A DNA stretch of 64,000 bases. Source: Marinomonas piezotolerans. GTDB taxonomy: Bacteria; Pseudomonadota; Gammaproteobacteria; Pseudomonadales; Marinomonadaceae. Location: assembly GCF_003362755.1 (NCBI RefSeq), contig NZ_QKRA01000002.1:62001-126000 (forward strand). Reading direction: 5' to 3'. Made by a program: the position numbers and the translations under genes. A model generated the notes under the pieces. That model made no database searches. It was not told the DNA's origin and saw only the letters and a list, made by a program, of their open reading frames with translations. Shown piece after piece: positions 8,339 to 15,849 of the stretch (positions are counted from its first letter, which is position 1; every line of letters starts with the position of its first letter).

Positions 8339-8388
8339 ATTTTACTTCTCTCCCAGTCCTTCGCTTTCAGATTCTTGGGCTCTTTCAT
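8335..8388 (-). CDS. Candidate 17-residue small ORF directly after the toxin gene
   Basis: Encodes MKEPKNLKAKDWERSKI, strongly charged. The ATG lies three bases after the toxin stop codon (TAG AGG ATG), so reinitiation is possible, and its stop overlaps the start of the next small frame. Evidence is only the tight spacing and overlap; it could equally be a decayed 3' gene of the toxin-antitoxin operon. Confidence 0.27.
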   Translation of the reverse strand: MKEPKNLKAKDWERSKI

Positions 8389-8391
8389 CCT

Positions 8392-8733
8392 CTAAAGCAC
8401 CAGCATGGTTTCATAAAGCAGCTGTTCAATGCTTTGTCGACTGTCCATCACAGCAATAAGTACAACCTTGTTTGCCTCTTCATCGACCCGATAGAACACT
8501 AAGTTATGCTGAGCGACCAGCATTTGGCGATAGTCCATAAAACCCAAAGCAGCTAACCGCTCACTAATCGGGGAGGAAAAGGGATGATGACTCAGTTCCA
8601 GAACCTGTTGCTTAATTAAGTTCCTTGCGTCACCAGCTACAACGGCTCCATGTTTGCGTGTTAAAAATGCTGATAGCTTTTTGAGTGTCTCTTTAAATAC
8701 TGGCGAAGCAACAATTTGAAAAGACTCAGACAT
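8392..8733 (-). CDS. RelE/ParE-family toxin
   Basis: Small basic protein (113 aa) of the RelE/ParE plasmid-stabilisation superfamily, whose members cut ribosome-bound mRNA or poison gyrase. The start MSESFQIV at 8733 is chosen because it overlaps the antitoxin stop by 8 bases, the usual coupling in these operons; an upstream in-frame ATG at 8760 would lie deep in the antitoxin gene. The fold signature is seen in ASPVFKETLKKL near the N-terminus and in GFMDYRQMLVAQHNLVFYRVDE followed by LIAVMDSRQ at the C-terminus. Which target it hits cannot be told from sequence alone. Confidence 0.8.
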   Translation of the reverse strand: MSESFQIVASPVFKETLKKLSAFLTRKHGAVVAGDARNLIKQQVLELSHHPFSSPISERLAALGFMDYRQMLVAQHNLVFYRVDEEANKVVLIAVMDSRQSIEQLLYETMLVL

Positions 8734-8950
8734 CAAAGGCCTCATCCAAAGACAGCTCACCCTTTTGATTCAAACTGCGCTCAGAAAGGTTAATCAGCTT
8801 AAGCAAAGCAATGGTTTCTTGCTGCTCATAGTAAGCCTGCGAGTCTTGTACAACATACACTTCTTTTCCGTTTTGAGTGACGTGCAAAGGATCATCTAAA
8901 GAGAGGTTATTGGCATTTGCTTTCAGGTAGGACACGGTTTGAATATTCAT
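8726..8950 (-). CDS. Phd/YefM-family antitoxin
   Basis: A 74-residue antitoxin, first gene of the toxin-antitoxin operon. The N-terminus VSYLKANANNL followed by LHVTQNGKEVYVVQD is the Phd/YefM DNA-binding fold; the C-terminal part, LNQKGELSLDEAFDV, is the expected flexible toxin-binding tail. It overlaps the toxin gene by 8 bases. A palindrome at 8961-8980 next to a perfect TATAAT box provides the expected autoregulatory operator. Confidence 0.82.
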   Translation of the reverse strand: MNIQTVSYLKANANNLSLDDPLHVTQNGKEVYVVQDSQAYYEQQETIALLKLINLSERSLNQKGELSLDEAFDV

Positions 8951-8960
8951 AAAAATCCCA

Positions 8961-8985
8961 TTAGTCTAAATATGGACTAATTATA
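8961..8985 (-). promoter_or_regulatory. Promoter and operator of the toxin-antitoxin operon
   Basis: Perfect six-base inverted repeat TTAGTC-N8-GACTAA (8961-8980) ten bases before the antitoxin ATG. On the minus strand a perfect TATAAT -10 box (plus positions 8980-8985) touches the repeat, so antitoxin or toxin-antitoxin complex bound there would block transcription. No clear -35 hexamer is seen. Confidence 0.6.
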
Positions 8986-9381
8986 GACCGACAATTTACT
9001 TTAGCCTACCTCACGTTTTCTCTATCACTGGGAATCTAGAATGGACTCGCCTTAATATAGTTTAAAACTATAGTTTGTGACTAACAGATAGTTTATGTCG
9101 AATCCAACATTGCCAAAATGATCACTATTATAAGTCTTACAACTCAGCCTTGTACGCAGCGATTCAGTTACGCTTGCTGTTAAGGCGAAAAAATCGGCTT
9201 CGGCCGATTTTTTCTAATCTAAGGATAAATAAAATGAGAACAGCTTTTGAGAAAGCCAAATAGTGTCTTCTTCATAACGCGCTTCAATGCTCTATCAATC
9301 GACTCATCATTCATCCTTCAATCATATTAACGGTATATAAAACGGCTTCCCAGGTTAAAGTAATACAATAGATCCCAAGAC
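8986..9381. other. Gene-free stretch with repeats and an orphan terminator
   Basis: No gene of normal size. It holds three copies of ATAGTTT (9057, 9070, 9088), the first forming the palindrome ATAGTTT-A-AAACTAT at 9057-9071; a TTATGTCGA element at 9093-9101 identical to the half-site before the Fic gene; and a strong terminator at 9188-9213. From 9214 to 9381 I see nothing beyond a nine-codon frame (MRTAFEKAK at 9234) that is probably a decayed gene start. Confidence 0.5.
9188..9213 (+). terminator. Orphan terminator with TTCG tetraloop
   Basis: Eleven-base perfect stem AAAAAATCGGC/GCCGATTTTTT closed by TTCG. It is symmetric and could work on either strand. No annotated gene ends here: on the minus strand the Fic gene stops 170 bases beyond and on the plus strand the nearest gene ends at 8209, so it may end an unrecognised short RNA. 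Confidence 0.8.
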
Positions 9382-10494
9382 TCACTCAACATCATAAGCT
9401 CTCACGTCGTTGTCATCTTGTGTCATGAGTTGCATCAGCTTGGGGTGAACAAAAAGCTTTTCCTTTCCTACTGACACTTCTTTTAAAACACCAATGTCTG
9501 TCAGTTTTTTAAGGTAGGTCGAGGCTGTTTGTCGCTTGGCGATGTGTTTTTCGACGAGATTACTAATACGGCAATAAGGTTGTTCGAATATGAGTTGAAC
9601 GAGTTCATAGCTGTATATTTTTGGCAGTTGGTCACGGACATAGTCTGCAGTGATGTCGATCAACGCTTTAATGGCGGCGATTTTTTTACACGTCCAAAGG
9701 CAAGTCTGCTCTACACCTTGTAAGATAAAGAGCAACCAATCTTGCCAGTTTTGCTCACGCGTAACTTGGTTGAGGAGCCGATAGTAGTCTCGCTTGTTCT
9801 GCACGATATAACGACTTAAATATAAAATCGGTAAGCTGAGCAGTTTTTGTTCAATCAGAAACAGTACATTCAAAATCCGTCCAGTACGGCCATTGCCATC
9901 GTAAAAAGGATGGATCGCTTCGAACTGGTAGTGACTCACCGCCATTTTAATCAGAGGGTCAATGTCATCCTCGTCGTGTAAAAAACGCTCCCAATTGGCC
10001 AGTAAACCACGAATAACGTCTTCACCAACAGGTGGCGTATAAACAATCTCTCCCGTTGTTTGGTTGCCAATGACAGTCCCAGGGACTTTACGAATATCCA
10101 TATCCGTATTTTTCAAGGTGCTGCACACTTCAACTGCTGTATTGCTGCATAACGGTCTGTGGGTCAGTTGTTTAAAACCTTGATTCAGTGCCGTTCGGTA
10201 GCGTAATGCTTCCTTTGTCGCGTGGTCAGCCCCTGTGTCTTCTTGTGCATATTGGAATAACTGGTCAGTCGTCGTGACAATGTTCTCTATTTCAGAGCTG
10301 TCTTTTGCCTCTAAGAGAGGTAGCAAATTGATCAACATCCCCTGATTCGGAAGTAATTCTCCCGCTTGTTTTAACTCTGCCAATGCGGCTCTCGCACTAA
10401 TGCAGGCTTTAAGTACGACTCTTGTTTCTATCAAATCAATATTGGGAGGAAGTGGCGGCAACTGGTTATATGGCTGATCAGAACGAAAGCTCAT
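9382..10494 (-). CDS. Fic family protein adenylyltransferase
   Basis: A 370-residue Fic protein that would transfer AMP from ATP to a protein hydroxyl group. The N-terminal domain carries the inhibitory helix motif SSEIEN (S/T-x3-E-N, about residues 67-72), placing it in the self-inhibited class II. The catalytic loop HPFYDGNGRTGR is complete, with the essential His. The last 80 residues form a winged-helix-like domain (YCRISNLVEKHIAKRQTAS, then GKEKLFVHPKL). A GAGGGA ribosome site precedes the ATG. Upstream lies an array of TGTCGA inverted repeats, so the winged helix may mediate autoregulation (inference). No antitoxin gene is attached, as expected when the inhibitory helix is built in. Confidence 0.9.
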   Translation of the reverse strand: MSFRSDQPYNQLPPLPPNIDLIETRVVLKACISARAALAELKQAGELLPNQGMLINLLPLLEAKDSSEIENIVTTTDQLFQYAQEDTGADHATKEALRYRTALNQGFKQLTHRPLCSNTAVEVCSTLKNTDMDIRKVPGTVIGNQTTGEIVYTPPVGEDVIRGLLANWERFLHDEDDIDPLIKMAVSHYQFEAIHPFYDGNGRTGRILNVLFLIEQKLLSLPILYLSRYIVQNKRDYYRLLNQVTREQNWQDWLLFILQGVEQTCLWTCKKIAAIKALIDITADYVRDQLPKIYSYELVQLIFEQPYCRISNLVEKHIAKRQTASTYLKKLTDIGVLKEVSVGKEKLFVHPKLMQLMTQDDNDVRAYDVE

Positions 10495-10512
10495 GTTTAA
10501 ATTCCCTCACAA

Positions 10513-10603
10513 TTTCGACATATCTTCATTTGTTTTGTAGCTTATGTCGATACCATCGACATAACAAGACTTCATGTCGAAATTTTCTCATTTTTTCGAC
10601 ATG
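10513..10603 (-). promoter_or_regulatory. TGTCGA operator array upstream of fic
   Basis: Five half-sites of consensus ATGTCGAWA: a single one at 10513-10522, a perfect palindrome of ten-base arms with a three-base centre at 10542-10564, and a second ten-base inverted repeat with an 11-base spacer at 10573-10603. On the minus strand the first palindrome fills the 17-base gap between a TTGTTA and a TAAGCT that could serve as weak -35 and -10 boxes. Confidence 0.6.
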
Positions 10604-11042
10604 AAAATAAAAAATCCTGATGACATGTCTATTTTTTCGTATTTTTTATACATAACCCAACAAACATTAATCGATTTTTGTTTAGCAAGTTGTGCGCTGA
10701 GGCGGATGCCGAGCTGGTTTGTGATGCTTTGCCATCAAAGCGCAGGGCAATGAACGGTTTCTTTTCGATAAGCTATTGATATTTTGAGAATTTAGACCAC
10801 TACTCCATGAGCAGGCCCTGAATCTTGAGTCATTATTCTCTTGGCTTGTTCATTTCCCAGCGCAGTGCTTGCACTTCGCTCTGTAGTTGTTGCATTTGAT
10901 CAAATAGCTGTTGCTGGGTGGCTAAGTGGCGTTAAATAAGGCTTTGACCATTCAACCCCAAAAGCCTAAGGGATAAGTGGTGTGTTACAAAAATGAAGTG
11001 TGAGGCAAAGACTGAAAGCGAAACTATCATTTCACTTACTCA
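10604..11042. other. Decayed gene-free sequence
   Basis: No complete gene. Scraps of coding-like sequence remain: on the minus strand, 10840-10925 reads as a glutamine-rich coiled coil (ATQQQLFDQMQQLQ then SEVQALRWEMNKP) preceded by a stop, and 10650-10770 is open for about 50 codons (IEKKPFIALRFDGKAS) without a start codon. I cannot assign either to a family. Confidence 0.4.
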
Positions 11043-11204
11043 TTAAACGTTAAACGCCGATTGTTTCATGGCTTGCTCGGCTCGGATGATCCCTAGCTGC
11101 TTAGCAACGGTTTGCCATTGCTTAACCGCATTTAATACTTCATCGTAAATTTGTGTGACTTGGGTATCATTTAGATTGAGAAACTTGGCGATCCATAAAT
11201 GACA
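11043..11204 (-). pseudogene. C-terminal remnant of a HipA-like protein
   Basis: The minus strand is open for 53 codons ending at a TAA (11043-11045), reading WIAKFLNLNDTQ, then IYDEVLNAVKQWQTVAKQLGI and a final KQSAFNV. This spacing of a helical stretch around a conserved tryptophan resembles the last helices of HipA kinases. There is no start codon or ribosome site. It cannot simply be the missing half of the truncated hipA at 7369-7581, because on this strand a C-terminal part should lie at lower, not higher, coordinates. The family call is tentative. Confidence 0.4.
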
Positions 11205-11240
11205 TTTTATAAGCAGCCGAAAATAGACTCTCTCGAAATG

Positions 11241-11280
11241 AAAAAGCCCTGCTCATACATTCGTATCAGAAGGGCTTTCT
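11241..11280 (-). terminator. Terminator after the SulP transporter gene
   Basis: Eight-base stem AAAGCCCT/AGGGCTTT with an inner ATAC/GTAT pairing in the loop; on the minus strand it is followed by a short T tract (A run 11241-11245). It lies 16 bases past the stop of the transporter gene. Confidence 0.8.
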
Positions 11281-11295
11281 ACTCTCAGGCAGAGA

Positions 11296-12954
11296 TTAGG
11301 CTTTTGCTTCTATATACTCCAACGCCGCTTGGAGGGCTTGTTTGCGGGAGGTGCAGTTGTTGCCTTCTGAGATGAGGTTCATCATTTGGAATTTATCGAG
11401 TTGCTCTTGAGTGCGTTCATTAGGGCAGAGTAAGAACACTTCGCAGTGGGCGTCGTTGGCGTCTTTGATGGCGTTTTCAAGCGCGAGTCCGACGGTGACG
11501 TCGATCATGGGGACGTCGCTCAGGTCGAGGATCATGACTTCATAGTCGGCGATGCGCGCATGTTGGCGTGAGATCGCTTTAGAGACGCTGAAGATCATTG
11601 GCCCAGATAGGTAGAAGAACAGCACTTTACCTTGGGCTTGGTCGAGCATGGCGCTTTCATCTGGGGTCAGCGGCACGTCGTTGTTGTCCGAGTCACTGAT
11701 GGCTTTGACTTGGCGGGTTTGTTCGCGGCTTAGTTTTTCAATGATGATGATATTGGAGATGAAAACCCCCAAGCCCACCGCAGCGATGAGGTCGACAAAG
11801 ACGGTCAGCAACATCACGCCGTACATCACTGCCATGCCGGATAAGCTGACTTTATGAGCGCGCTGCAAAAAGCTCCAGTCCAAGATGTTAAAGCCGACAT
11901 ACACCGCAATACCCGCCAAGACCGCCATCGGAATCGGTTCGGTTAAGCCGCCAGCGACCAATACTACAATCGCCAACACCAAGGCGCGCACGATGCCCGA
12001 TACAGGAGAGCGCGCGCCGACTTGAATATTGGTCACGGTTCCCATGGTCGCACCCGCGCCCGGCAAAGCACCGAACAACCCAGAAATCATATTGGCTAAC
12101 CCCTGCCCGCGCAGCTCTTTATCCGAGTCATGCTCTTTACGCGTCAAGGAATCGCCGATGACAGCGGTCAGCAAGGTATCAATGCACCCTAATGTGCCAA
12201 GCACCAAAGCATCTACAACCATTTTGGTAAACATCTCGGTATTAAAGTGCGGCAGCACCAAAGAAGGTAATCCCGACGGAATCTCACCGATACGACGAAT
12301 GCTGTCGGTATCAAACAAGATGACGGAAAACAGCGTGACCGCGACCAGCGCCACCAATTGCGCAGGGACATACTTGCGGTACTGCTTTGGTAGAAAGAAC
12401 AAGATAGACAAAGTCAAAATGCCGAGTAGCAACTCGCGCCATTGGATATTGGCCAAGGTATCGGGAAGTGCCGCTAAGGTGCCGCTGACTCCGCCCGCTG
12501 GCGCAGCCGAGCCTAACAGCGGAGACAATTGGAGAATAATCAAAATCACGCCGATCCCCGACATAAAGCCAGAGACCACACTGTAGGGCATTAAGGTGAC
12601 GTACTTGCCGAGCTTCAACCACCCCAGCAACATCTGAAAAGCACCGGCCATCATCACCACGGTAAAGCCCATTGCCATCCCTGTCTCGGGGTAATCCGCC
12701 ATCATACTGGTCAACACGGCCGTCATGATCACGGTCATCGGGCCTGTCGGCTCGGAAATCAGCGTGGACGAACCACCAAACAGTGCAGCAAATAAACCAA
12801 CGAGAATGGCGCCCCAAAGCCCTGCTTCAGCTCCCGCGCCAGACGCGACACCAAACGCCAATGCCAACGGCAAAGAGATAATCGCAGTCGTTACACCGCC
12901 AAATACATCGCCCTTGAAATCAAACGTGGCAAAACGTCGAGAATCTAACAACAA
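11296..12954 (-). CDS. SulP family inorganic anion transporter with STAS domain
   Basis: Inner-membrane transporter (about 552 aa) of the SulP/SLC26 family, which moves sulfate, bicarbonate or other anions. The membrane domain starts FKGDVFGGVTTAIISLPLALAFG and contains LISEPTGPMTV and the GLFGALPGAGATMGT segment; about 10-12 hydrophobic spans follow. A STAS domain occupies the C-terminal 120 residues (VLFFYLSGPMIF, then EVMILDLSDVPMID). No ATG lies near the 5' end: I place the start at the TTG at 12954, just after a GGGGG ribosome-like run, though a TTG at 12999 is also possible. Monocistronic. Sulfate versus bicarbonate specificity cannot be decided. Confidence 0.88.
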   Translation of the reverse strand: MLLDSRRFATFDFKGDVFGGVTTAIISLPLALAFGVASGAGAEAGLWGAILVGLFAALFGGSSTLISEPTGPMTVIMTAVLTSMMADYPETGMAMGFTVVMMAGAFQMLLGWLKLGKYVTLMPYSVVSGFMSGIGVILIILQLSPLLGSAAPAGGVSGTLAALPDTLANIQWRELLLGILTLSILFFLPKQYRKYVPAQLVALVAVTLFSVILFDTDSIRRIGEIPSGLPSLVLPHFNTEMFTKMVVDALVLGTLGCIDTLLTAVIGDSLTRKEHDSDKELRGQGLANMISGLFGALPGAGATMGTVTNIQVGARSPVSGIVRALVLAIVVLVAGGLTEPIPMAVLAGIAVYVGFNILDWSFLQRAHKVSLSGMAVMYGVMLLTVFVDLIAAVGLGVFISNIIIIEKLSREQTRQVKAISDSDNNDVPLTPDESAMLDQAQGKVLFFYLSGPMIFSVSKAISRQHARIADYEVMILDLSDVPMIDVTVGLALENAIKDANDAHCEVFLLCPNERTQEQLDKFQMMNLISEGNNCTSRKQALQAALEYIEAKA

Positions 12955-13061
12955 ACACCCCCAGTGGTAGCGACAGTACGTCTTTACAAAGATGACCAAA
13001 ATTGTTGCAAAGATAGCATAAAACAGGGCCTGGCTGGCAGATCTTAAGGCGACCTAAATCG

Positions 13062-13973
13062 TCACCATTGATGCGTTACAAAATACTGCTGTAAATGATC
13101 AATCAAAGCGCGAACAGAGGGCGACAGATGCTTTCGAGATGAATACAGAACGTAAATCGACAAATCCTTTGGCTGCCATTCGGGCAATACACGCACCAAG
13201 CGACCTTGCTGAATGTACGGATTTGCTAAATACGCAGGTTGTACGGCGACGCCCATACCCTGTAACGCCGCATGCAGCAGGGTTGTGGTTTCATTTGCGC
13301 TGAAGCGACAAGTGATGTTGACCGCGGCGAACTCATCTAGGTTGGTTAAATGCCATACGTGCCGATCGAAATTCTTATAGCCTAGACATTCGTGATGTTC
13401 GAGGTCACTCGGGATCTGAATCTCGCCCAGCGTCGCCGCGACATTCTCCAAATAATGAGGCGCCGCAACCAAAACAGAATCACACACGGCAATGGGCTTT
13501 CCAATTAGAGAGGGATCTGGGGCAGCGGAAATGCGCACTGCCAAATCAATGCTTTTTTCAATGAGATCCGAGGCGCTGTCTTCTAGATCAATATCAATGG
13601 ACACCTTGGGGTGTTGCTCCAGAAACGTTTTGATCGCTGGCAGCAAGCTCGAATAACCAAACGACACACTCGCGGCAACGCGAATAAGACCGCTTAATTC
13701 ACCACGGGTGTTAGCCAAGTTGGTAATGTGCTCAGCTTGCTGTAACCAGCGTTCGATGTCTTGCAAACAGGCTTCGCCAGCACTAGTGAGAGAGACATTA
13801 CGTGTCGTTCGATGCAGCAAGCGAACATTCAGCCAATCTTCCACCGCTTCCACATGTCGCGTCACCATCGGGCGTGACATGTTCAAACGCTCTGCGGTTT
13901 TGGTGAAGCTACGCGACATGGCGACGTCGACAAAGACTTTCGCTGCGGTTAGTTTATCCACCTGCCCTCTCAT
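13062..13973 (-). CDS. LysR family transcriptional regulator
   Basis: A 303-residue LysR regulator. The winged HTH lies at about residues 5-64 (KVFVDVAMSRSFTKTAERLNMS, with RPMVTRHVEAVEDWL as recognition region); the rest is the two-lobe effector-binding domain. I use the ATG at 13973 that gives the usual MRGQVDKLTAAKVF start; a further in-frame ATG at 14030 would add a non-conserved stretch. It is divergent from the DsbA-like gene at 14073 across about 100 bases, the classical layout in which a LysR protein controls its neighbour. The effector is unknown. Confidence 0.88.
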   Translation of the reverse strand: MRGQVDKLTAAKVFVDVAMSRSFTKTAERLNMSRPMVTRHVEAVEDWLNVRLLHRTTRNVSLTSAGEACLQDIERWLQQAEHITNLANTRGELSGLIRVAASVSFGYSSLLPAIKTFLEQHPKVSIDIDLEDSASDLIEKSIDLAVRISAAPDPSLIGKPIAVCDSVLVAAPHYLENVAATLGEIQIPSDLEHHECLGYKNFDRHVWHLTNLDEFAAVNITCRFSANETTTLLHAALQGMGVAVQPAYLANPYIQQGRLVRVLPEWQPKDLSIYVLYSSRKHLSPSVRALIDHLQQYFVTHQW

Positions 13974-14072
13974 TTGAACGAAAAATGAAACAATGATGCT
14001 TAGTTTGAGATGTTTTTCTGATCTATTCAACCAATTAGTATCTTGTCATAAACTCAATGTTGGACATTAATC

Positions 14073-14693
14073 ATGACGAAAATACATTACTTCTTTGACC
14101 CTATGTGTGGCTGGTGTTACGGCGCCTCATCATTGGTAAACATCTTATCCGAGCAACAGGACATCGAAGTGCTTTATCATCCGGGGGGCATGTTGCCCAA
14201 GCAGGCAATCGACCCTTCTTTTCAACAGCATATTTTGCGCGCAGACCAACACATTGCTGAGTTGACGCATGTTACCTTCAGTGATGATTACGTGAAGCGC
14301 ATTGCCAGTAATGAAGACGTTATCTTGGATTCGTTTGTCACCACACAAGCATTCTATGCCGGCAAACAATTGGGTGTGGAAGGCGCGACCATGCTCGCCG
14401 CCATTCAATCTGCCCATTATGTTGATGCATTGCCTACTTATAAACCAGAAGTACTGGCACACATCGGTGCAACGCTGGGATTGGAGGCTTCGGCATGGCA
14501 AACAGCGTTTGCCGAGGCCGAAGCCTTAACGCACGAAAGCATTCAAGCCACACAACAGCTTATGCCGAGTATGCAGGTTCGAGGTTACCCTACGTTCATC
14601 ATGGAAACAGAAAAGGGATTATATCGCTTACCTCACACGGACTATTACGGCAGACCCGATGCTTGGAAAGCCTATTTAGCGACATTGATGTAA
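14073..14693 (+). CDS. DsbA family thiol oxidoreductase (cytoplasmic, CGWC type)
   Basis: A 206-residue thioredoxin-fold protein with the active-site motif C12-G-W-C15 in FDPMCGWCYGA and the cis-proline region MQVRGYPTFI near residue 170. There is no signal peptide, so unlike periplasmic DsbA it should act in the cytoplasm; this subgroup resembles FrnE/DsbA-like proteins linked to oxidative stress or glutathione-dependent chemistry. It is divergent from a LysR regulator and followed by its own terminator. A redox role is likely, the substrate is unknown. Confidence 0.85.
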   Translation: MTKIHYFFDPMCGWCYGASSLVNILSEQQDIEVLYHPGGMLPKQAIDPSFQQHILRADQHIAELTHVTFSDDYVKRIASNEDVILDSFVTTQAFYAGKQLGVEGATMLAAIQSAHYVDALPTYKPEVLAHIGATLGLEASAWQTAFAEAEALTHESIQATQQLMPSMQVRGYPTFIMETEKGLYRLPHTDYYGRPDAWKAYLATLM

Positions 14694-14707
14694 GCCCACT
14701 TGCTCAA

Positions 14708-14742
14708 AAGGCCTCTTCTCCATCGGTTTAGGAGGTCTTTTT
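14708..14742 (+). terminator. Terminator after the DsbA-like gene
   Basis: Eight-base stem AAGGCCTC/GAGGTCTT with one G-T wobble, followed by TTTTT. Confidence 0.75.
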
Positions 14743-14863
14743 CCCATCTTGTTTACGAATATGCAGCAACTATGTTTTTACGACTTTTTTCGACGACAAC
14801 GGTTGTAGCAGAACTAGGTTGCCCATAAGGATGTTTCATAACGAAGATAAAGCGAGGTAAGTT

Positions 14864-15541
14864 ATGAACATTTTAATGGTACTGACATCTCATGACCAAC
14901 TGGGTGATACAGGTGAAAAAACGGGCTTTTGGCTAGAAGAGTTCGCCTCTCCGTACTACGCCTTTTTGGATGCAGGAGCACATATTACGCTCGCCTCACC
15001 TGCTGGCGGCCAACCTCCATTGGATCCTAAAAGTGATTCAGAAGAGGCTCAAACAGACGCGACGAATCGCTTTAAAGACGATCCAGACGCGCAAAAATTA
15101 CTCGCAAACACCCACAAACTGGCCAACATTAAAGCCGATGATTACGATGCTGTTTTCTACCCTGGCGGGCATGGACCATTATGGGATTTGGCGCACTCAC
15201 AAGATTCGATCAACTTAATTGAAGCCTTCGACCGCTCCGGCAAACCCATCAGTTTTGTATGCCATGCGCCAGGCGTATTGCGCCATGTCAGCGCTGAAAA
15301 TGGCGAGCCATTAGTAAAAGGCCGCGATGTCACAGGCTTTGCTAATTCAGAAGAAGAAGGTGTTGGCCTGACTGATATCGTGCCATTCCTATTGGAGGAC
15401 GAATTCAAAAACTTGGGAGCACATTACAAAAAAGGTCCCGACTGGGAGACCTTTATTGTTGAAGATGGTCGACTGATCACAGGGCAAAACCCTGCCAGCT
15501 CGCAAGCCGTCGCAGAAGCCTTGATCAAGCGTTTGAGTTAG
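14864..15541 (+). CDS. DJ-1/PfpI family protein (Hsp31-like)
   Basis: A 225-residue cytoplasmic protein of the type 1 glutamine amidotransferase-like DJ-1/PfpI superfamily. The N-terminus MNILMVLTSHDQLGDTGEKTG followed by FWLEEFASPYY is typical of the Hsp31/glyoxalase III-like branch. The nucleophile elbow has Cys in FVCHAPGVLR with the PGGHGPLWD motif upstream supplying the acidic and oxyanion residues. The ribosome site GCGAGGTAAG precedes the ATG. Members detoxify methylglyoxal or act as chaperones; which applies here is not shown by sequence. Confidence 0.87.
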   Translation: MNILMVLTSHDQLGDTGEKTGFWLEEFASPYYAFLDAGAHITLASPAGGQPPLDPKSDSEEAQTDATNRFKDDPDAQKLLANTHKLANIKADDYDAVFYPGGHGPLWDLAHSQDSINLIEAFDRSGKPISFVCHAPGVLRHVSAENGEPLVKGRDVTGFANSEEEGVGLTDIVPFLLEDEFKNLGAHYKKGPDWETFIVEDGRLITGQNPASSQAVAEALIKRLS

Positions 15542-15626
15542 CCGCTTTCAAATTTGGGCGTCTCTAGCGGCAATCGTATAAAAACTTTGGTATGGTCAAG
15601 TAACTCACAAACCAGAGAGGTACACT

Positions 15627-15761
15627 ATGAAATACCCATTACTCGCGATTGCATTGACGCTTTTTCTAAGTGGCTGTTCCAGCACATGGGAAGGCGTTAA
15701 AGACGATTCGTCTGACATTTGGAATGACACCAAAGAAACCATTAATGACGCAACCGACTAA
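15627..15761 (+). CDS. Entericidin-like small lipoprotein
   Basis: A 44-residue frame that is easily missed: MKYPLLAIALTLFLSGC gives a perfect lipoprotein signal with the lipobox LSGC (Cys at residue 17), and the mature peptide SSTWEGVKDDSSDIW then NDTKETINDATD is a short amphipathic helix as in the EcnA/EcnB entericidin family. The ribosome site AGAGAGG lies 8 bases upstream. It is preceded by a possible promoter region and followed by a GC-rich inverted repeat (15786-15821). It probably sits in the outer membrane; a role in envelope stress or lysis is known for E. coli members only. Confidence 0.75.
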   Translation: MKYPLLAIALTLFLSGCSSTWEGVKDDSSDIWNDTKETINDATD

Positions 15762-15785
15762 CCGATTGTGTGATTATGCTTCGCC

Positions 15786-15821
15786 GCCACGGGCTCAAGC
15801 ATCTCGCTCTGCGCCCGTGGC
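15786..15821. repeat. GC-rich inverted repeat between convergent genes
   Basis: Nine-base perfect arms GCCACGGGC/GCCCGTGGC with an 18-base loop, overlapping a second small hairpin GGCAGT-ACC-ACTGCC. It lies between the lipoprotein gene and the convergent cyclase gene. There is no T run, so it may be a weak or Rho-assisted terminator. Confidence 0.5.
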
Positions 15822-15849
15822 AGTACCACTGCCCACACATAGAAAATAC

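Noticed and set aside
10573-10603. Hairpin read as a terminator near fic
   Set aside because: It shares its arms with the other TGTCGA sites and lies upstream of the fic start, so it is better explained as an operator.
10649-10720. Possible integron attC-like element near AACCCAACAAAC
   Set aside because: No paired R and L boxes with the expected spacing and no integrase or cassette array nearby.
12029-12586. 185-codon plus-strand frame opposite the SulP transporter
   Set aside because: Antisense shadow of a well-supported membrane protein gene; its translation has no recognisable domain or ribosome site.
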